Below, one piece after another: positions 1 through 11,807 of a stretch of 64,000 bases of DNA. The translations under genes and the position numbers were made by a program. Within the stretch, counting starts at the first letter, position 1; the number at the start of each line of letters is the position of its first letter. The DNA is taken from positions 33,757-97,756 of the forward strand of contig JAIWNE010000124.1 of NCBI GenBank assembly GCA_025331445.1. Direction: 5' to 3'. This DNA is from Blakeslea trispora. Its lineage: Eukaryota > Mucoromycota > Mucoromycetes > Mucorales > Choanephoraceae. A model generated the notes under the pieces. It worked only from the letters and a program-made list of their open reading frames with translations, searched no databases and was not told the origin of the DNA.

Positions 1-275
1 GTTTGGCTTGACTTGACCCAAGTTGACTTAACCCAACTAAAATTTGCAATGATATAGATCAGTCTATCCTATATTAAATTTATTTGAATTTAAAAAGCTC
101 GGATTGACTTGTCTTGGCCTGAGTTTGCTTGACTTTACTTGGTTTACCATAGTGACATGACATGACAAAAAAAAACAAATTCAAAATATTGGTATTGAAA
201 CCCGTTTTGGGTGACTGCTTATTCGGTTTATATAAACAATATTTTGCCGCAGCAATTCTTTATTTTACTTTTTTC
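1..275. other. 5' flank of LINE-1, low-complexity TTGACTT-rich stretch
   Basis: The first 160 bases hold several imperfect copies of TTGACTT/TTGACCC words, in two clusters near 7-40 and 105-145. No coding signal is convincing before the ATG at 276. It could be the LINE 5' UTR or the sequence into which LINE-1 inserted; the LINE 5' boundary cannot be fixed from this window. Confidence 0.4.
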
Positions 276-1700
276 ATGGTTCCTCCGCTCCAGAACACTT
301 TTGGGCCGTTGCCACCAGACAGCCCCACATCATCTCTAAATGATACGATAGAGTCCCTTCCTGATACTCAGACACCACCATCTCCTTCGTCTCCTCCTTC
401 CTCATCCTCTGTTCCTCCATCTGTCTCATCTCCTTCTTGGCCTAAGCCACTAATAAAAACCTATGCCACAGCCACTGCTTCATCCCGTAGCCGTAAGGAG
501 ACAATTTTGTATCGCTCTTCGACCATACACGGTAAGCTTATCGAAACTGTTTAGCCTGTAGTTCATAAGACTGGAACCACAGATCACTCTGTATTTTATT
601 ATGTTTCAAAAAAATTTGCTCATTTAAGATCTGAGATCGCCCTTAAATTAAGTGAACAGTTTCCTTTTGGCGTCGGTCTCAGTCTGACTTCGTCAGAGGA
701 CCATACAGACACTGTTATTGAGATCTCTTTAGTCTCTAAAGAAGCTTGTGATCAAGCTATTAGTCAGTCTGTCATTGTGAATGAGAAAAAGTTGTATGCT
801 TCACCTGCTATTCACCCCGATAAAGCCTTATTGAAAATTAATTTAACGAAACTTCCTATTTGGGAAGGTCAACGTTTAAAGGATTCTCTGCTGAACAACT
901 TGTCTCGTTATAGTGTTGTCAGGGAAATGGTTTTATATCTGGACGATCGGTCTGTATGCTGGTTTACAGGAAACGGACATGTTTACATTGACCGTCCCAA
1001 CAACAACAACAAGACTTATGAGGCCTTGACATACAAAATTGCGCTTGAAGGCGATAATACATTTTGTCTTGGTACATGGACAAATATGGGTAAACATTGT
1101 GTTTATTTCAAAGAGACTGGTCACTACCGTAAAGAGTGTACCACAGCACAAACAGAAAAGCGTCGCTGTTATCAATGCGGTAATGCTGGACACATTGCTC
1201 GTAACTGTTTCAGAACAAATACAGATGACAGTACTTCTAACAAGCGTAGACGAGACGACCGTCCAGAACCCAAGAATCGCCATGTTGGTTCCAGTCAATC
1301 TACGACTTCTAAGATTGTGGAAACTATTCAAGACAAAGAGACAAGTGTCTCTTCAGACCTTAACAGAACACCCGACAATCCATCGATTGTCACTGAGGAG
1401 CCTGACCTAATGACTGATATACCTTCAGCTCCCGCAAAAAATTTAGAGCCCTTTGTGGCAGCGACAGGATCTCGGTCAACTCGCAGTGGAGGACGTCGAC
1501 CTGCTCATTTGGAGAAATTTATCCTTCCCTCTCAGCAGGAAAAAGCATGTAAATGCGGAAGTACGAGTCACCGTAAGACAAATCATAGTCAGTGTCCACT
1601 GAATAAGAAGAGCATTAAGGACGAGTTAGCCATGGAAATTTCCAGCGATGATAAACAGGCAGCTAGCGATGATTTCGAGCAACCGTCTGCTCTCAATTAG
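276..1700 (+). pseudogene. LINE-1 ORF1 (nucleic-acid-binding protein), one in-frame stop
   Basis: ORF1 of the LINE, expected to coat the element RNA and take it back to the nucleus. I start it at ATG 276 because the proline/serine-rich N-terminus up to 551 and the body from 555 to 1700 share one frame, separated only by a TAG at 552-554. Read through the stop it gives about 474 residues. The middle part corresponds to an RRM-like region in LINE-2 ORF1. Zinc knuckles follow: a degenerate one near 1093-1140, a clean C-x2-C-x4-H-x4-C near 1167-1210, and a C-terminal variant with H-x7-C spacing near 1545-1595. ORF2 starts about 100 nt downstream. The single stop may be a fixed mutation; programmed readthrough is possible but unsupported. 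Confidence 0.8.
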
Positions 1701-1798
1701 TCTGCCTCTCCTATTTATCTCTCCGCAAAACAGAAAACAAGTTAAAAAATCCACAAAAAAAGGAAGAAAACATCTAAAACCTCAAAAAAAAATTAATC

Positions 1799-4700
1799 AT
1801 GTCATCATTTATACATCCTTCTATTTCTACTCAAGATAGTTCTATCAGTGACCTCTATCTTTCTAGCACTTCTCCTACATCAACCACTTCTAACTCCTTT
1901 AAATTCAATATTGGCTCAATCAATTGTCGTGGCCTTCGTAAGACCGGTGATGCAGATATTCGCAAACAGTTCATCCGATATCTACGCACCACTGCCATGG
2001 ATATACTTACACTTCAAGAAACGCACGCTGATACTGAATCCATAGAGAACACCTTCCACATGCAATTCCAGGCTAAACAAAGTGTTTGGACTCAGCATTA
2101 CGGAATTGTTGTTTTTGATCCTGATCTACTTCTCTCTGATATTGTCAAAAGCAACTGTGGCCGTTGGATATCTATCAAAATCACACACTCTACAGCTGTT
2201 TTTGATCCTATTCACGTCACAGTATTGTATGCTCCTGCATCCCGACAAGCCCGCTTTCCATTTCTGTCTAACCTTAGTCACTTACTATCAACTGATAATG
2301 CTACTTTGCCCAATCCTTCCCGTCAAATCATTTTAGGTGATTTTAATTATACACACCCTTCCCCCAACTCCTCTAGTGTGGGCACTCGTCGAAATCATGC
2401 TCCTTCTGAATGGATTCGGTTTGTGACTAAAAACTTTAAGGACGGCGTTACGTCTGATCACTCATCTTCACAACCCACTTTTTGTCGTGGGGTTCAGCAA
2501 TCGTGTATTGATTATATATTCTTGTCGAATGATATTGCATCCTTTCGATCCCATGGTCGTGTGACGTATATCAATCCTTCTTGAACGGATCATTTTCTTT
2601 TATCCTCTACTGTACAACTGATGTCCGCCTCCTCCATCGATACTACTAAGAGCACAGGCAAGGGACATTGGAGAGCTCATCCCAGATTGGCGGCTGATCA
2701 TCAACTTTGTCACCAGTTGCATTCTGCACTTATGGTCGCGGCTTCTGCCCTACCTCCATCATCTTCTGCACAGGAACGGTGGGAAGAGTTCAAAGCAACG
2801 GCGACTCGAGTGGCACAAGGTCACTCCAGAAAGCAGGCCTTCTGTCTCAAGAGAGCTGAACGATTACTCCAGATCAAACGCAATAGGATAAACTACCAAT
2901 TAAATCTTCGTCCAGACTTGACCGCACATTACCAGCCTTTATAACAGGTGGTTGATCAGCAGCTTCGTTCCCTTCAGGAATACCAGGTTGACACACTTGC
3001 TCTTCGTGCTGGTATACGTTGGCGCGATAGGGGTGAACTATCTCCAGGCTACCTGAAAAGAACCGTCTCACAGCGCTCTTCCAAACCTTTGATCCCACCC
3101 TTAATCCACCCATTTACGAGGGAGATAAGTACTACTAAGGAGGACATGCTAGATTCAGCCTCTGCTTTTTATCAGCATCTCTATTCTCCTGAGGCTACCG
3201 ACCAAGCATCCATTGACAGTCTGTTATCGTCTCTTACCCCTGACCTCAAGCTATCTCCGGCTCAACAGGAGTCTCTTGAGTCTGCTTTCACTTTGAATGA
3301 CCTTCTAACTGGTGTCTCTCGTAGCCCTAAACGAAGCAGTCCCGGTGGAGACGGTCTTCCATATGAGATTCTTCGCCTCTTGTTTTTGCATCCTGTCTGT
3401 CAATCCACTGCTGTTAAGGTTTACAATGATGCTTTACAAAAAGCTATCTTTCCTCCTTCCTGGCAGGACACTATTGTCTCTCTACTCCCAAAGAAAGGTC
3501 AGCTTTCCGAACTACAAAACTGGCGCCCCATCTCACTCATCAACACTGATGCAAAGGTTTTTACACGCCTTCTTAATGCTCGAGTGATTGAATGTGCGGA
3601 TGGGCTGATTAACCCGTTTCAGACTGGCTTTGTTCGGGACCGTTTTATTGCGGACAATGGCTTGGTTATGAAGCTTGTCATGGACCATGCTCACCAATCT
3701 GGGGATACGGCTATTGGCCTTCCCTTGGATCAGGAAAAGGCGTATGACCGTGTTCATCCCGAATACTTGCGACAGGTTCTTCTTTTCTTCGGTTTCCCTC
3801 CTACATTTGTGATGAGTATTCACTTACTTTTCTTTGGCACTCACCTTCGCCTCAACGTCAATGGACACCTGTCCACACCTATGCTACAACAAAGAGGCCT
3901 TCGGCAGGATGATCCGATTTCTCCCGTTCTATCCAATTTAGCTTTTGAACCTCTTCTTCGCCTCCTCCTTCAGGATACCGCCTTCAAGGGCATTTTCTTA
4001 ACTGCAACCCATGTTTCTAACCAGATGGTTGGACCGGCCACATCCATTAAACTTCTTGATTGTGCTGATGACGTCGTTTGTTTACTTAAAGATTCCTCCG
4101 ATCTACTTCTGCTACAGGCACACCTGCGGACCTACTCTTTGGCATCTAACGCAAAGGTCAACTTTCATAAGACACAAGCGCTTTCATTGTCTGGTAAGCC
4201 TTTTGCTCGTATGCATGCCTGGAAGCAGCAGCTTTTGGTCCAAAATATTACGCAAATGCATGACTGTCAGTCACCTTCTGCTCTAACCTACCTTGGCTAC
4301 AGTTCAACGCAATGCATATTTGACTTCTTTACTTGATAAGATAACTTTTGCTTGTGGTATCCACTCTCAACGATCTTTATTTATCCGTGATCGAATAACC
4401 ATCCTCAATAGCCTCATACTATCTCGCTTATGGCACGTCCTTCGAGTCCTATCAGTTCGTAATACCTTTTTCAAACAAATCAAATCCATCATGAGCACTT
4501 TTCTTATGCGCCGCATATTTCCCCGTATAGGGATAGCAACCATGTACTTGCCTCGAAAAAAGAGGGCTTGGGCCTCTTAAATCCCAAGATTCAACAGCAC
4601 GCGCTACAATTGCGCTGGTTAAATCCATTGTTGTCAATCACAGGCCATCTTTCGGACTTATCTACCTGTAATGCTCCTGTGTTGGTCCGATCTTTCGTTT

Positions 4701-5479
4701 TACCTCTACTTCTGAAGTACGCTATTCGGCACTTGGTGACTGATCCCTCTGTAAGCCCATCATTCTGGCCTTTGCAGCATTTTAGATTGATCTTCCTGTT
4801 CAACGGCCTACGTCCAACCGTACTCCGCGCCAGCTCCAGCCCATTTTATTTGCTCTGGAAAGTTGTGGATGCCTTACCAAAACTCTTTAAGCAGGTGGTA
4901 GTTAGCCCCACTACTTGTCTTCACATCCCACTCGGCTCCCTTTACATTCCTCCCTCAAGCTTTCAGGTGCCTCGCTCTATCCAACTTTTGCCTTGTTCTG
5001 AGGCCTTTATACTTGATCAAGTTTCCGGACGCCTTCGGCCCAAAACGCTTTCAGAGATAACTGCTTCTCCATACTTGGTGCGTAGATTTCTCCGATGGGT
5101 CCGACGCAATGAACTGATTCTACTTCCTTTCTTCGTGCGCGCCTTCATCCCACCTGCTTTCGCCCAACTCGGCCGGCATCCCTTTCAACCAGTGGAACGT
5201 GGGTACGTTGATGTTTCCCCTCTCCTCTTATCACTTGGCTTAGGATCCACCGATCCGGCCCTCTATCTATCTTCCCAAGCCCACAGATCCCTGCTCCTCC
5301 CCTCCTCAGACTCTCGATTACCGGCACGTCTTTGGTCTGAATTTTGGTCCTTCTCATTATCAGCCACTAGCCGAAACGTTTTGTACCGTTTGCTGTTGAG
5401 CAAATTGCCTTGTCGGGCCGTTTTCATCATATTCTTCCATTCATCGGGGATTCTCTTGGCGTTATTTGTTGTCAACATA
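1799..5479 (+). pseudogene. LINE-1 ORF2, N-terminal part: EEP endonuclease and reverse transcriptase
   Basis: ORF2 nicks target DNA and reverse-transcribes the element RNA onto it. The ATG at 1799 opens the EEP domain, with the motifs NCRG, QETH, GDFNY and CIDYIFLS visible between 1915 and 2550. RT follows (roughly 3300-4200), with the finger motif LPKKGQ, motif A around LDQEKAYDR, motif B and the catalytic loop. Breaks: TGA at 2582-2584 where LINE-2 has Trp, TAA at 2942-2944, frameshifts near 4300 and 4570, and another just before the Tc1-A insertion. The RT active-site tyrosine of YADD is Cys (CADD, near 4060), and motif B reads QDDP rather than QGDP. The gene resumes at 7109 beyond Tc1-A. 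Confidence 0.85.
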
Positions 5480-5687
5480 CAGTGAGCCGCAAAACTGTTC
5501 AAAAAGATTTTTTTTTACTTTGAACCTTATGTTCGGATATTCAAATATATTTTAAACCCCTCTTGTCATACCTTGTTAGAAAGCCTCAGTAATTTACTAT
5601 ATGATGACCAGGTTGCACAATGATAGGTTGTCCTTGAAATGAAAACCACTATTTAAAAAAAAAGTCTTTTTGAACAGTTTTGCGTGT
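5480..5687. repeat. Left long TIR of Tc1-A with internal inverted binding-site-like repeat
   Basis: About 208 bp matching the right TIR in reverse complement with few differences. The outer end contains GCAAAACTGTTCAAAAAGA (from about 5488), and the same word recurs in opposite orientation at the inner end (about 5664-5684). Each TIR is therefore bounded by its own inverted pair. The repeated word is a candidate transposase-binding site. Confidence 0.85.
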
Positions 5688-5867
5688 GTCCGAGAAAAAT
5701 TATAACGAAGGGAGGGGGGCTAGTATTTGAAATTATTTTGACGCGTAATTGCTTTTTTTCTTCTTCTCTTCACTTTTCTAAAGGTTTGTGTAAATTTTGG
5801 TTGGTTTTGTCAGACCAATTTAATCGACATTGCTCAATCTAGTTATATCTACTTGACATCTACTAAC

Positions 5868-6883
5868 ATGCCCAAACATATCAGCAATGACAAACGAAAT
5901 GACGCGAAAGCTATGCTTTCCAAAGGTAAAAATGTTCGCGAAGTAGCGCGTCAGCTTGGTATCAGTCAAGGTACCGTTTCAAACATTCGTGGTGAGATGA
6001 ACTTGGAGATGTCTCAACATGCGGGTGGCCGACCAGGTAAGATCAGCAAGAATCTCGGTTGCAAGGTACTTAAAGGTTTTTCTACTGGCGTTTTCAGGAC
6101 CGCAAAAGATGCGCAGCGATTCTTGGCTAATCAACAAGTTGTTGTTTCTGAGGATACCGTGCGTAGGTTTCTCAAAAGCGCCAAAATGACAGCTATTCAT
6201 AAGCCAAAGGTCCTTCCTCTAACACCTAAGCGTATGAAAGACCGCTTGGAATGGGCCGAGGCGCACAGAAGTTGGACTATCAACGATTGGAGGTCCGTGA
6301 TGTTCTCCGATGAGACCAAAATCAACAGAATTGGCTCGGATGGTGCTCAATGGGTTTGGAAAGCCGATAATAAGGAGTTGAAAGCGTTTCAACTTGACCA
6401 TCTCTACAAGCATGGAGGTGGTTCCATCATGCTTTGGGGCTGCTTTTGTTGGAAAAGTCCAGGCTTTCTTGCGAAGATCAATGGCAAGATGGACTCTGAG
6501 TTGTACACTCAAATCATAGACGATAAGTTGGTCAGATCGCTAAAATTCTATGGTTATACAGAGGATGACGCCATATTTCAGCATGATAATGACCCCAAGC
6601 ATACTTCCAAGCATACCAAACGTCATCTCAAGGATTGCAACATTCAAGTTCTCGACTGGCCGTCCTTCTCGCCCGACTTGAATCCCATTGAGAACCTTTG
6701 GAGTATAGTCAAAAGACGTTTAGCTGCCTTTGACACTGCTCCAGGCTCTATTGCTGAGTTATTCGATCGTGTAACTCAAATTGGAACAATATTGATCCTG
6801 AAACGTGCAGCAATCTTGTTGAAAGCATGCCAAATAGAATAGCTGATCTTATCGCCGCTAAAGGTGGTCAAATTCCCTATTAA
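5868..6883 (+). pseudogene. Tc1-A transposase (DD34E), late frameshift
   Basis: Cut-and-paste transposase. ATG 5868 is chosen over an upstream TTG. The N-terminus has a helix-turn-helix region (about residues 10-50, with QLGISQGTVSN) and a second DNA-binding part. Catalytic residues are present: Asp in FSDETK (near 6309), Asp in FQHDND (near 6583), and Glu in NPIENLW, 34 residues after the second Asp, so DD34E. The open frame stops at 6842, but a one-base frame change near 6780 opens the C-terminus expected for the family, ending at TAA 6881-6883. The break removes only the last few dozen residues; it may or may not kill activity, and an assembly error is possible. Confidence 0.88.
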
Positions 6884-6898
6884 TAAAAATATAATGCA

Positions 6899-7106
6899 CA
6901 CCCGCAAAATTGTTCAAAAAGACTTTTTTTTAAATAGTGGTTTTCATTTCAAGGACAACCTATCATTGTGCAACCTGGTCATCATATAGTAAATTACTGA
7001 GGCTTTCTAACAAGGTATGACAAGAGGGGTTTAAAATATATTTGAATATCCGAACATAAGGTTCAAAGTAAAAAAAAATCTTTTTGAACAGTTTTGCGGG
7101 TCACTG
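6899..7106. repeat. Right long TIR of Tc1-A
   Basis: Reverse complement of 5480-5687, with the same inner (about 6903-6923) and outer (about 7075-7098) GCAAAA-TGTTCAAAAAGA words in opposite orientations. It ends exactly at the TA duplication. Confidence 0.85.
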
Positions 7107-7471
7107 TATTGATACTGTTGAACATTTCTTATATGAATGTGACAGGAAACTGAAAGTTTGGGAATCTCTATAGTCTCAATATTTTACTACACCATTTTCA
7201 CCTCAGCAACTCCATGCGGCTCTATTCGCCCTTCAGTTCCCTCCCTTGGCCAAATCCGTGTTAAATCAGAATGCTTATATTGTTCTCGCCTCCATTCTTC
7301 AAGCCATTTGGCGTAGCCATTGGATGCATGTCCCTGACAATGTGCCTTTTGTTTCGACGGTTGTCATTTCGAGCGCTAGTAAAGACCTTTGATCCCATAT
7401 TAATGAGGCATTATTCCGCAAAGGAATTTCTCCTTTCCCCTTGGTCGGTTTCGATTTTTTTCATACTGATT
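7107..7471 (+). pseudogene. LINE-1 ORF2, C-terminal part beyond Tc1-A
   Basis: The reading IDTVEHFLYEC right after the TA matches the DDTLEHYLWLC region of LINE-2, giving a C-x2-C...H...C zinc motif split by the transposon (its first cysteines lie just before 5478). It continues through HWMHVPDNVPF to about 7471 with at least one further stop. It ends with the same GISPFPL / GISHAPLFPL similarity to LINE-2, so the whole C-terminus is represented. This domain is usual at the end of L1/Tx1-clade ORF2 proteins and binds nucleic acid. Confidence 0.75.
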
Positions 7472-7585
7472 TAGTATTTGATAGTTATCATCGGATTTCC
7501 TCTGTTGATGTCCCGACAACAACCTAAAGCCCCCTTTACTTATATATCCCCTTCAAAATCTTACAAAAATTTAAAAACAATACTT

Positions 7586-7607
7586 GTGACTCGAGTTTTC
7601 TCGTCAC
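7586..7607 (+). other. 3' UTR stem-loop of LINE-1
   Basis: Twenty-two bases forming an outer stem GTGA/TCAC, a two-base bulge (CT) and an inner stem CGAG/CTCG with loop TTTT, about 26 nt before the A-run. LINE-2 has the same shape with changed but still paired bases, so it is a candidate RT-recognition structure. The parallel is inferred from the known 3' hairpins of other LINEs. Confidence 0.6.
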
Positions 7608-7662
7608 TTAACAAAGAGATTTATTCTCCATTAAAAAAAATTATTTTACTTTTCATTAAAAT

Positions 7663-9405
7663 ATGCCTCAAAATGGAGAAGTTAGACGAAGTCAAAGAAA
7701 AAGGAGACCTAATCACGATGCCGACAATGTGTACAAGAACGAGCCAAGGGATGCAAATGCTCTTCACACAGCACCCGAAACTTGTGAAATTGAGCATCGA
7801 GCTGATCATGAACCTGATCAAATTGAAGAGACTCTTGTTGAAAGAACAATACGAGAAAACAGAAGAAGAAAGAGAGTGTCCCGCCAGAGAACAGAGACAG
7901 AGAGCTCGAGAACTGCTGAGGATGTTGAAGCCAATAGAGACCGCAACAGACTGAATCAAAGGACGTCTCGTCAAAGAAGAGGAAAAGCTATGGTTCGTAT
8001 CGACTTCTTGAATTTATCTCTTGCAAATATTTAGTGATACTAACTTTTGGGCTACTTAAATTTAAGACAACGAAGTTGATGTGAAGCCATTTGATGCAAC
8101 TGCTGAGAAATATCAATTGGATATTCAAAAGGGACCAACTGAAGTGTGTCTGTGCTGTGGTAATTTGTGGTTTCCAGATCAGATGCAAAAGATCACTAGA
8201 GAATACCTTTAATTTCATAATGCCACTGAGTCATTTATTGAGAGTGTTTTTAGTCTTAACTTGGATGAGAATTCAAATAAGTTCTGCACTAGCTGCAGTA
8301 AGGACAAAAAAAAATTAAGGGTGCCTAAGCTTTCAATTTTAAATGGATTAAAACTTCCTGAAGTTCATCCTGAAATTCAATCTCTTAATCGAGTTGAAGA
8401 AAGACTTATCGCAGCTCGTCATGTGTTCCAATCTATTTACACTGTACATGGCTTGAAGGGACAGTACAAAAGTAAAGGAAATATCATTAATGTTTCAGTT
8501 TCTGTTGACAAAACTGTCTCTTGCGTACCACGACTTCCTGATAACAATATCATCATCGAAGTAAATCTTGCAAGAAGACTAACACAAGCCAATAATTACA
8601 TGGCAGAAAATGTTAATGTTGCTAAGATATGGGCGGTAGCTCGAATGATAGGTGAATCTGAAGCTTATCTGAAGTACAATGTTCGGATCAGAGATTTCGA
8701 AAATGGATACATTCAACCGAGCAATTTAGCAGTTGAGAATGCTATGTTTGAGACGGTTGTACAAGATTTGGCCGAGTTGAGACTTGAAGATTGTGACGAT
8801 GAAGAAGTTCTTGAAGGTGTCAGTTCTGGTCGTCAAGAAACAATTTTTGCTGGCGACCTAAATGCCAGAATTTATTGAGATGGTGAAAGCATCCGTATTG
8901 CATCTGCTGAAGGATCCCCTCCTATGTCATTACTGATGGATAAAGATGTAGAGGTACTTGCTTTCCCTACACTGTTTGGCGGTAAAGTTCTGAATCCTGA
9001 GCATAAAGGAAATTCTATTAATTACAGCGCAACCGCAAAATCATTAGCAAGGAACCATGACCGAAGATTTGCTGGGCGTACAGATTTCTTGTTGTTTATG
9101 GACAGAAAGAGGCAGCCTCTTACTTTAGCAAGCCATGTCAATACGATCATGAGAATGTCTAAGCACAGAATTGAGAATCCTCTTAGAGCTAAAGATGTTC
9201 TTGAGGACACTGGTATAGATGATGTATTAAAGAAGAATGAAGCTTTTCAAGTACTAGCTAGAGTACGTTCTACGCCTGCCTTTTGGACAAAGGAAAAGGA
9301 TGACCTGATGGCGATGATCCGTCAACTGGGCAGTCCCACCTTATTCGTTACCCTGTCAGCAGCAGAAGCACAATGGCCTGAACTTATTGTAATCTTGAAG
9401 AAAGT
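7663..9405 (+). pseudogene. Helitron-1 Rep/helicase, N-terminal part
   Basis: Starts ATG 7663 with an Arg/Glu-rich region containing RRRKR and RQRRGK, typical of these proteins. A probable intron (about 7992-8072, branch CTAAC, ending TTTAAG) joins it to a Cys-rich segment with C-x-C-C near 8138 (DUF6570-like; C-x2-C again near 8285). A TAA after 8206 and a TGA at about 8876 break the frame. From 8924 the helitron-like N domain appears: GRTDFLLFMDRKRQPL, then IRQLGSPTLFVTLSAAEAQWPEL near 9330-9390. The reading is cut after LKKV by MULE-2 and continues in frame at 15691. Family assignment is firm; the intron position is an inference. Confidence 0.8.
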
Positions 9406-9441
9406 GAACGATTATATTTCCTGGTAACTTAAGGAATTTAA

Positions 9442-9601
9442 GACTAACACTTGGTCCACTCACTTCGTTCACTCTTTACGTACACCCCATCATATTTTTG
9501 TCCACTCCTTACGTACACCCCACTCAAATTTCCTTGACATGATAGTAGTTATTACTCACCCCCAAACTTTTTGTCCACTCTGTGTACAAGTTTCCAAAAA
9601 A
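9442..9601. repeat. MULE-1 left TIR
   Basis: About 160 bp, nearly identical in reverse complement to 13075-13234. It holds four GTCCACTC-type words and two TTACGTACACCCC words spaced by about 30 bp, likely transposase-binding repeats. Confidence 0.85.
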
Positions 9602-9707
9602 GAAAAAATTAATTTGTCCACTCCGTTTCCGCAGCTTTTATTCAATAAACTTTTTTTGATAGCGATTGTCAACAAAAAAACCTTTTTCTTTTGTTTATAA
9701 TATAAAA

Positions 9708-11595
9708 ATGTACCAAGAAGCTGCACCATATCTAGCAATGTTTGAAAAGATTGTAAAGACAAGCTACAGTATCAAAGAAGATCTACGCAATGACATCCGT
9801 CTGCTTGGAAAAGAGCATAATGTTATTATGAGTATTAAGTCATTCAAGCCTACTTGTATCTATTACATCTATAAGCATGGTGGGCACAAGCGGGTTAGAT
9901 CAGACCGTGGCCAAACAACCAATGGAAGGAAAAGTAAGAAGATGTTATGTGATGCTTTTATTCAATTAAATTATGATGAAGTCCGCGAGGATTGGACAGC
10001 TAGCCGTCATCATGGTCTTCACAACCTTTCGATTCCAGGAAACCCAGCAGCTTACAGCATTAACAGAAAGATGTCTGCAGAACTTGAAGAGGAAGTATTC
10101 GCTGGTTTTAAGTCTGGATTGACTGCAAATGTTATTTATCATGCTTTGAAGTCACGAAAGATTTTCAACATCACTAAAAATGATCTTGAAACTTTCAGTA
10201 TCGCTTTTTCAGTGCTGAGCGTGGCAAAATGATGTATGAATACATCACCGGATTGCAAGATAAAGGCTACGAGGTTTATTACAAGCGAGTTAAGGAGTGT
10301 TTTTTACTTCGAAGACAAGTATTGACCGTGTCAGACGCATGAAGGAAAATCTTGTGATTGATGCGACATACAAAACAAACGCTCATAAGTTGACATTTGT
10401 CAATATTGTTGGCACAAGTAGTGTTGAAGGCATCAAGCCCGATACATTGGTGACATTTGAAGTTGCAGGCGCTTTCATCAGCGAAGAAAACTTTGCAAAC
10501 TATCAATGGGTGCTTCGTTGCCTCAAGAAAGCTGTTTAGTCAGATCCAAGCCAACAGAGTACCAATGGTCCTTTAACCATAACCACCGACAACGAGCAAG
10601 CACTCAAGAATGCTATTGCAGATGTGTTTCCGACAACACACAATATCTTGTGCTATGTTCAAATGCAAAAGCGTTTTGAAGCCAAATTGATGAAGTGCAT
10701 CAGCGACAAGGACAAAGACAGAAGGCTGATCATCAGACAAGAGATCCAAAAGCGAAATCAAGCAATTGCCTTGAAGAAAACAACCGAGGGAGACATGCTG
10801 AAAGCTGTACAAGATCTCAAAAGATTGTTCTTGGAAGAGCCTGATATCTTTCCTGAAAGCGCCAAAGTAAGCAATTAACGAGATACTTAATATCGTCTAA
10901 ACTATGTAATACAGGAAAATTTGGACTTGCAAGCCGATGGTACTCCTTCTCCTTTAAATTATGTCAGTAAAGAAGGAAAGAAAATAGCCATTGAATTCAT
11001 TGAAAGGTAGTTGAAATGTGCTTGAGGCAACAACTACTAATCTTTATACGTTTAGTAAAATGGAAGAAGCAGAGATGTGGACGGCTTTCCACACACACAA
11101 GTTACCTCACATGGGAAATTGGTCTTCCAATAGAGTGGAAAGTAGCCATTCTTCACTCAAAAGCTCCCTGAAATCTTCTTCTGGTACTATTGTTATGACA
11201 ACAGAGAAAATTCATCAATGGTACAAACAGAGGGTAACTATTCAAAATTCTTTAATAACATACTTTGTACTAAAGAGTTACTTCTAAATGAAAAGGAAGA
11301 TGATTTGGAAACGAGAAAACCGAAGAGATGCTTTCGTATCGTAATTTGTATACTGATGAAGAAGAAGTTTTCGAAATGATCCGTCCTTTGTTTACCAAAG
11401 TATATTCCTTTGCTGTAAACAAAATAATCCAGGAGCTTCTCAAAATTCGCTCTGCTGAGAGCCCTGTTGTCTTCAAAGACTGTTTATGCTCAATCAAGTT
11501 TCATTGCAACCTTCCCTGTAAACACATGTTGAGCTTAGAAATAAAGCAAAGTTCCCATCAGCATAATTCCCCAAAGATGGAGATTCGATCATGAT
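9708..11595 (+). pseudogene. MULE-1 transposase (FAR1/Mutator type), frameshifted
   Basis: Starts ATG 9708. The N-terminal 170 residues resemble the FAR1/WRKY-GCM1-like DNA-binding region of MULEs (conserved HHGLHN near 10012). The DDE core follows: LVIDATYKTNAHKL near 10350, then TTDNEQALKNAIADVFP near 10590 with the LCYVQMQKRFE helix. A GTAAGC...ACAG intron of 48 nt fits 10867-10914. Downstream, NWSSNRVESSHSSLK (11118-11162) and a SWIM-type zinc finger (C-x-C...C-x-H, LPCKHM near 11510-11530) complete the family order. Frame changes near 10220, 10290 and 10540, plus stops near 11008 and 11285, break it. The start region and introns in the C-terminal third are approximate. Confidence 0.8.
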
Positions 11596-11807
11596 GAGGG
11601 CGATGAAGGTAAGCATGGTTTAGTTTTAATAGGATATAATTAACAGTTATTAAATTGTTTTCAAGAAATGATGATCTCGACACAAATAGAAGATACTCTA
11701 ATCAGTGATGAAAATAACAATGAAGTCCTTAAAATGCAGACACGAGATGGTAATTAAAGATATGAGGTGTTTTAAAGGAACAAGAACTAATAGAGCATTT
11801 CATAGAT

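Larger units (their letters stand above)
5480..7106 (+). mobile_element. Tc1-A: Tc1/mariner transposon inserted in LINE-1 ORF2
   Basis: Starts CAGTGA and ends TCACTG, flanked by the TA target duplication (5478-5479 and 7107-7108). Near-perfect terminal inverted repeats of about 208 bp (5480-5687 and 6899-7106) enclose one transposase gene. Removing the element and one TA joins the LINE-1 ORF2 C-terminal Cys/His motif, as seen intact in LINE-2. The long, still highly similar repeats suggest a fairly recent insertion. Confidence 0.93.
276..7640 (+). mobile_element. LINE-1: L1/Tx1-like non-LTR retrotransposon, interrupted by Tc1-A
   Basis: Two-ORF LINE: ORF1 with zinc knuckles, ORF2 with an N-terminal exonuclease-endonuclease-phosphatase (EEP) domain, reverse transcriptase and a C-terminal Cys/His motif. 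It ends in an A-run at 7633-7640. A second copy at 17689-23438 has the same order, the same ORF1-ORF2 arrangement and a similar 3' hairpin, which supports the limits used here. Tc1-A (5480-7106) sits inside ORF2. The copy carries at least three in-frame stops and several frameshifts, so it cannot move on its own. The 5' end is uncertain. Confidence 0.85.

Noticed and set aside
7271..7474. ORF of 67 codons in the LINE-1 tail, hydrophobic
   Set aside because: Out-of-frame reading of the ORF2 C-terminus, which matches LINE-2 in another frame.
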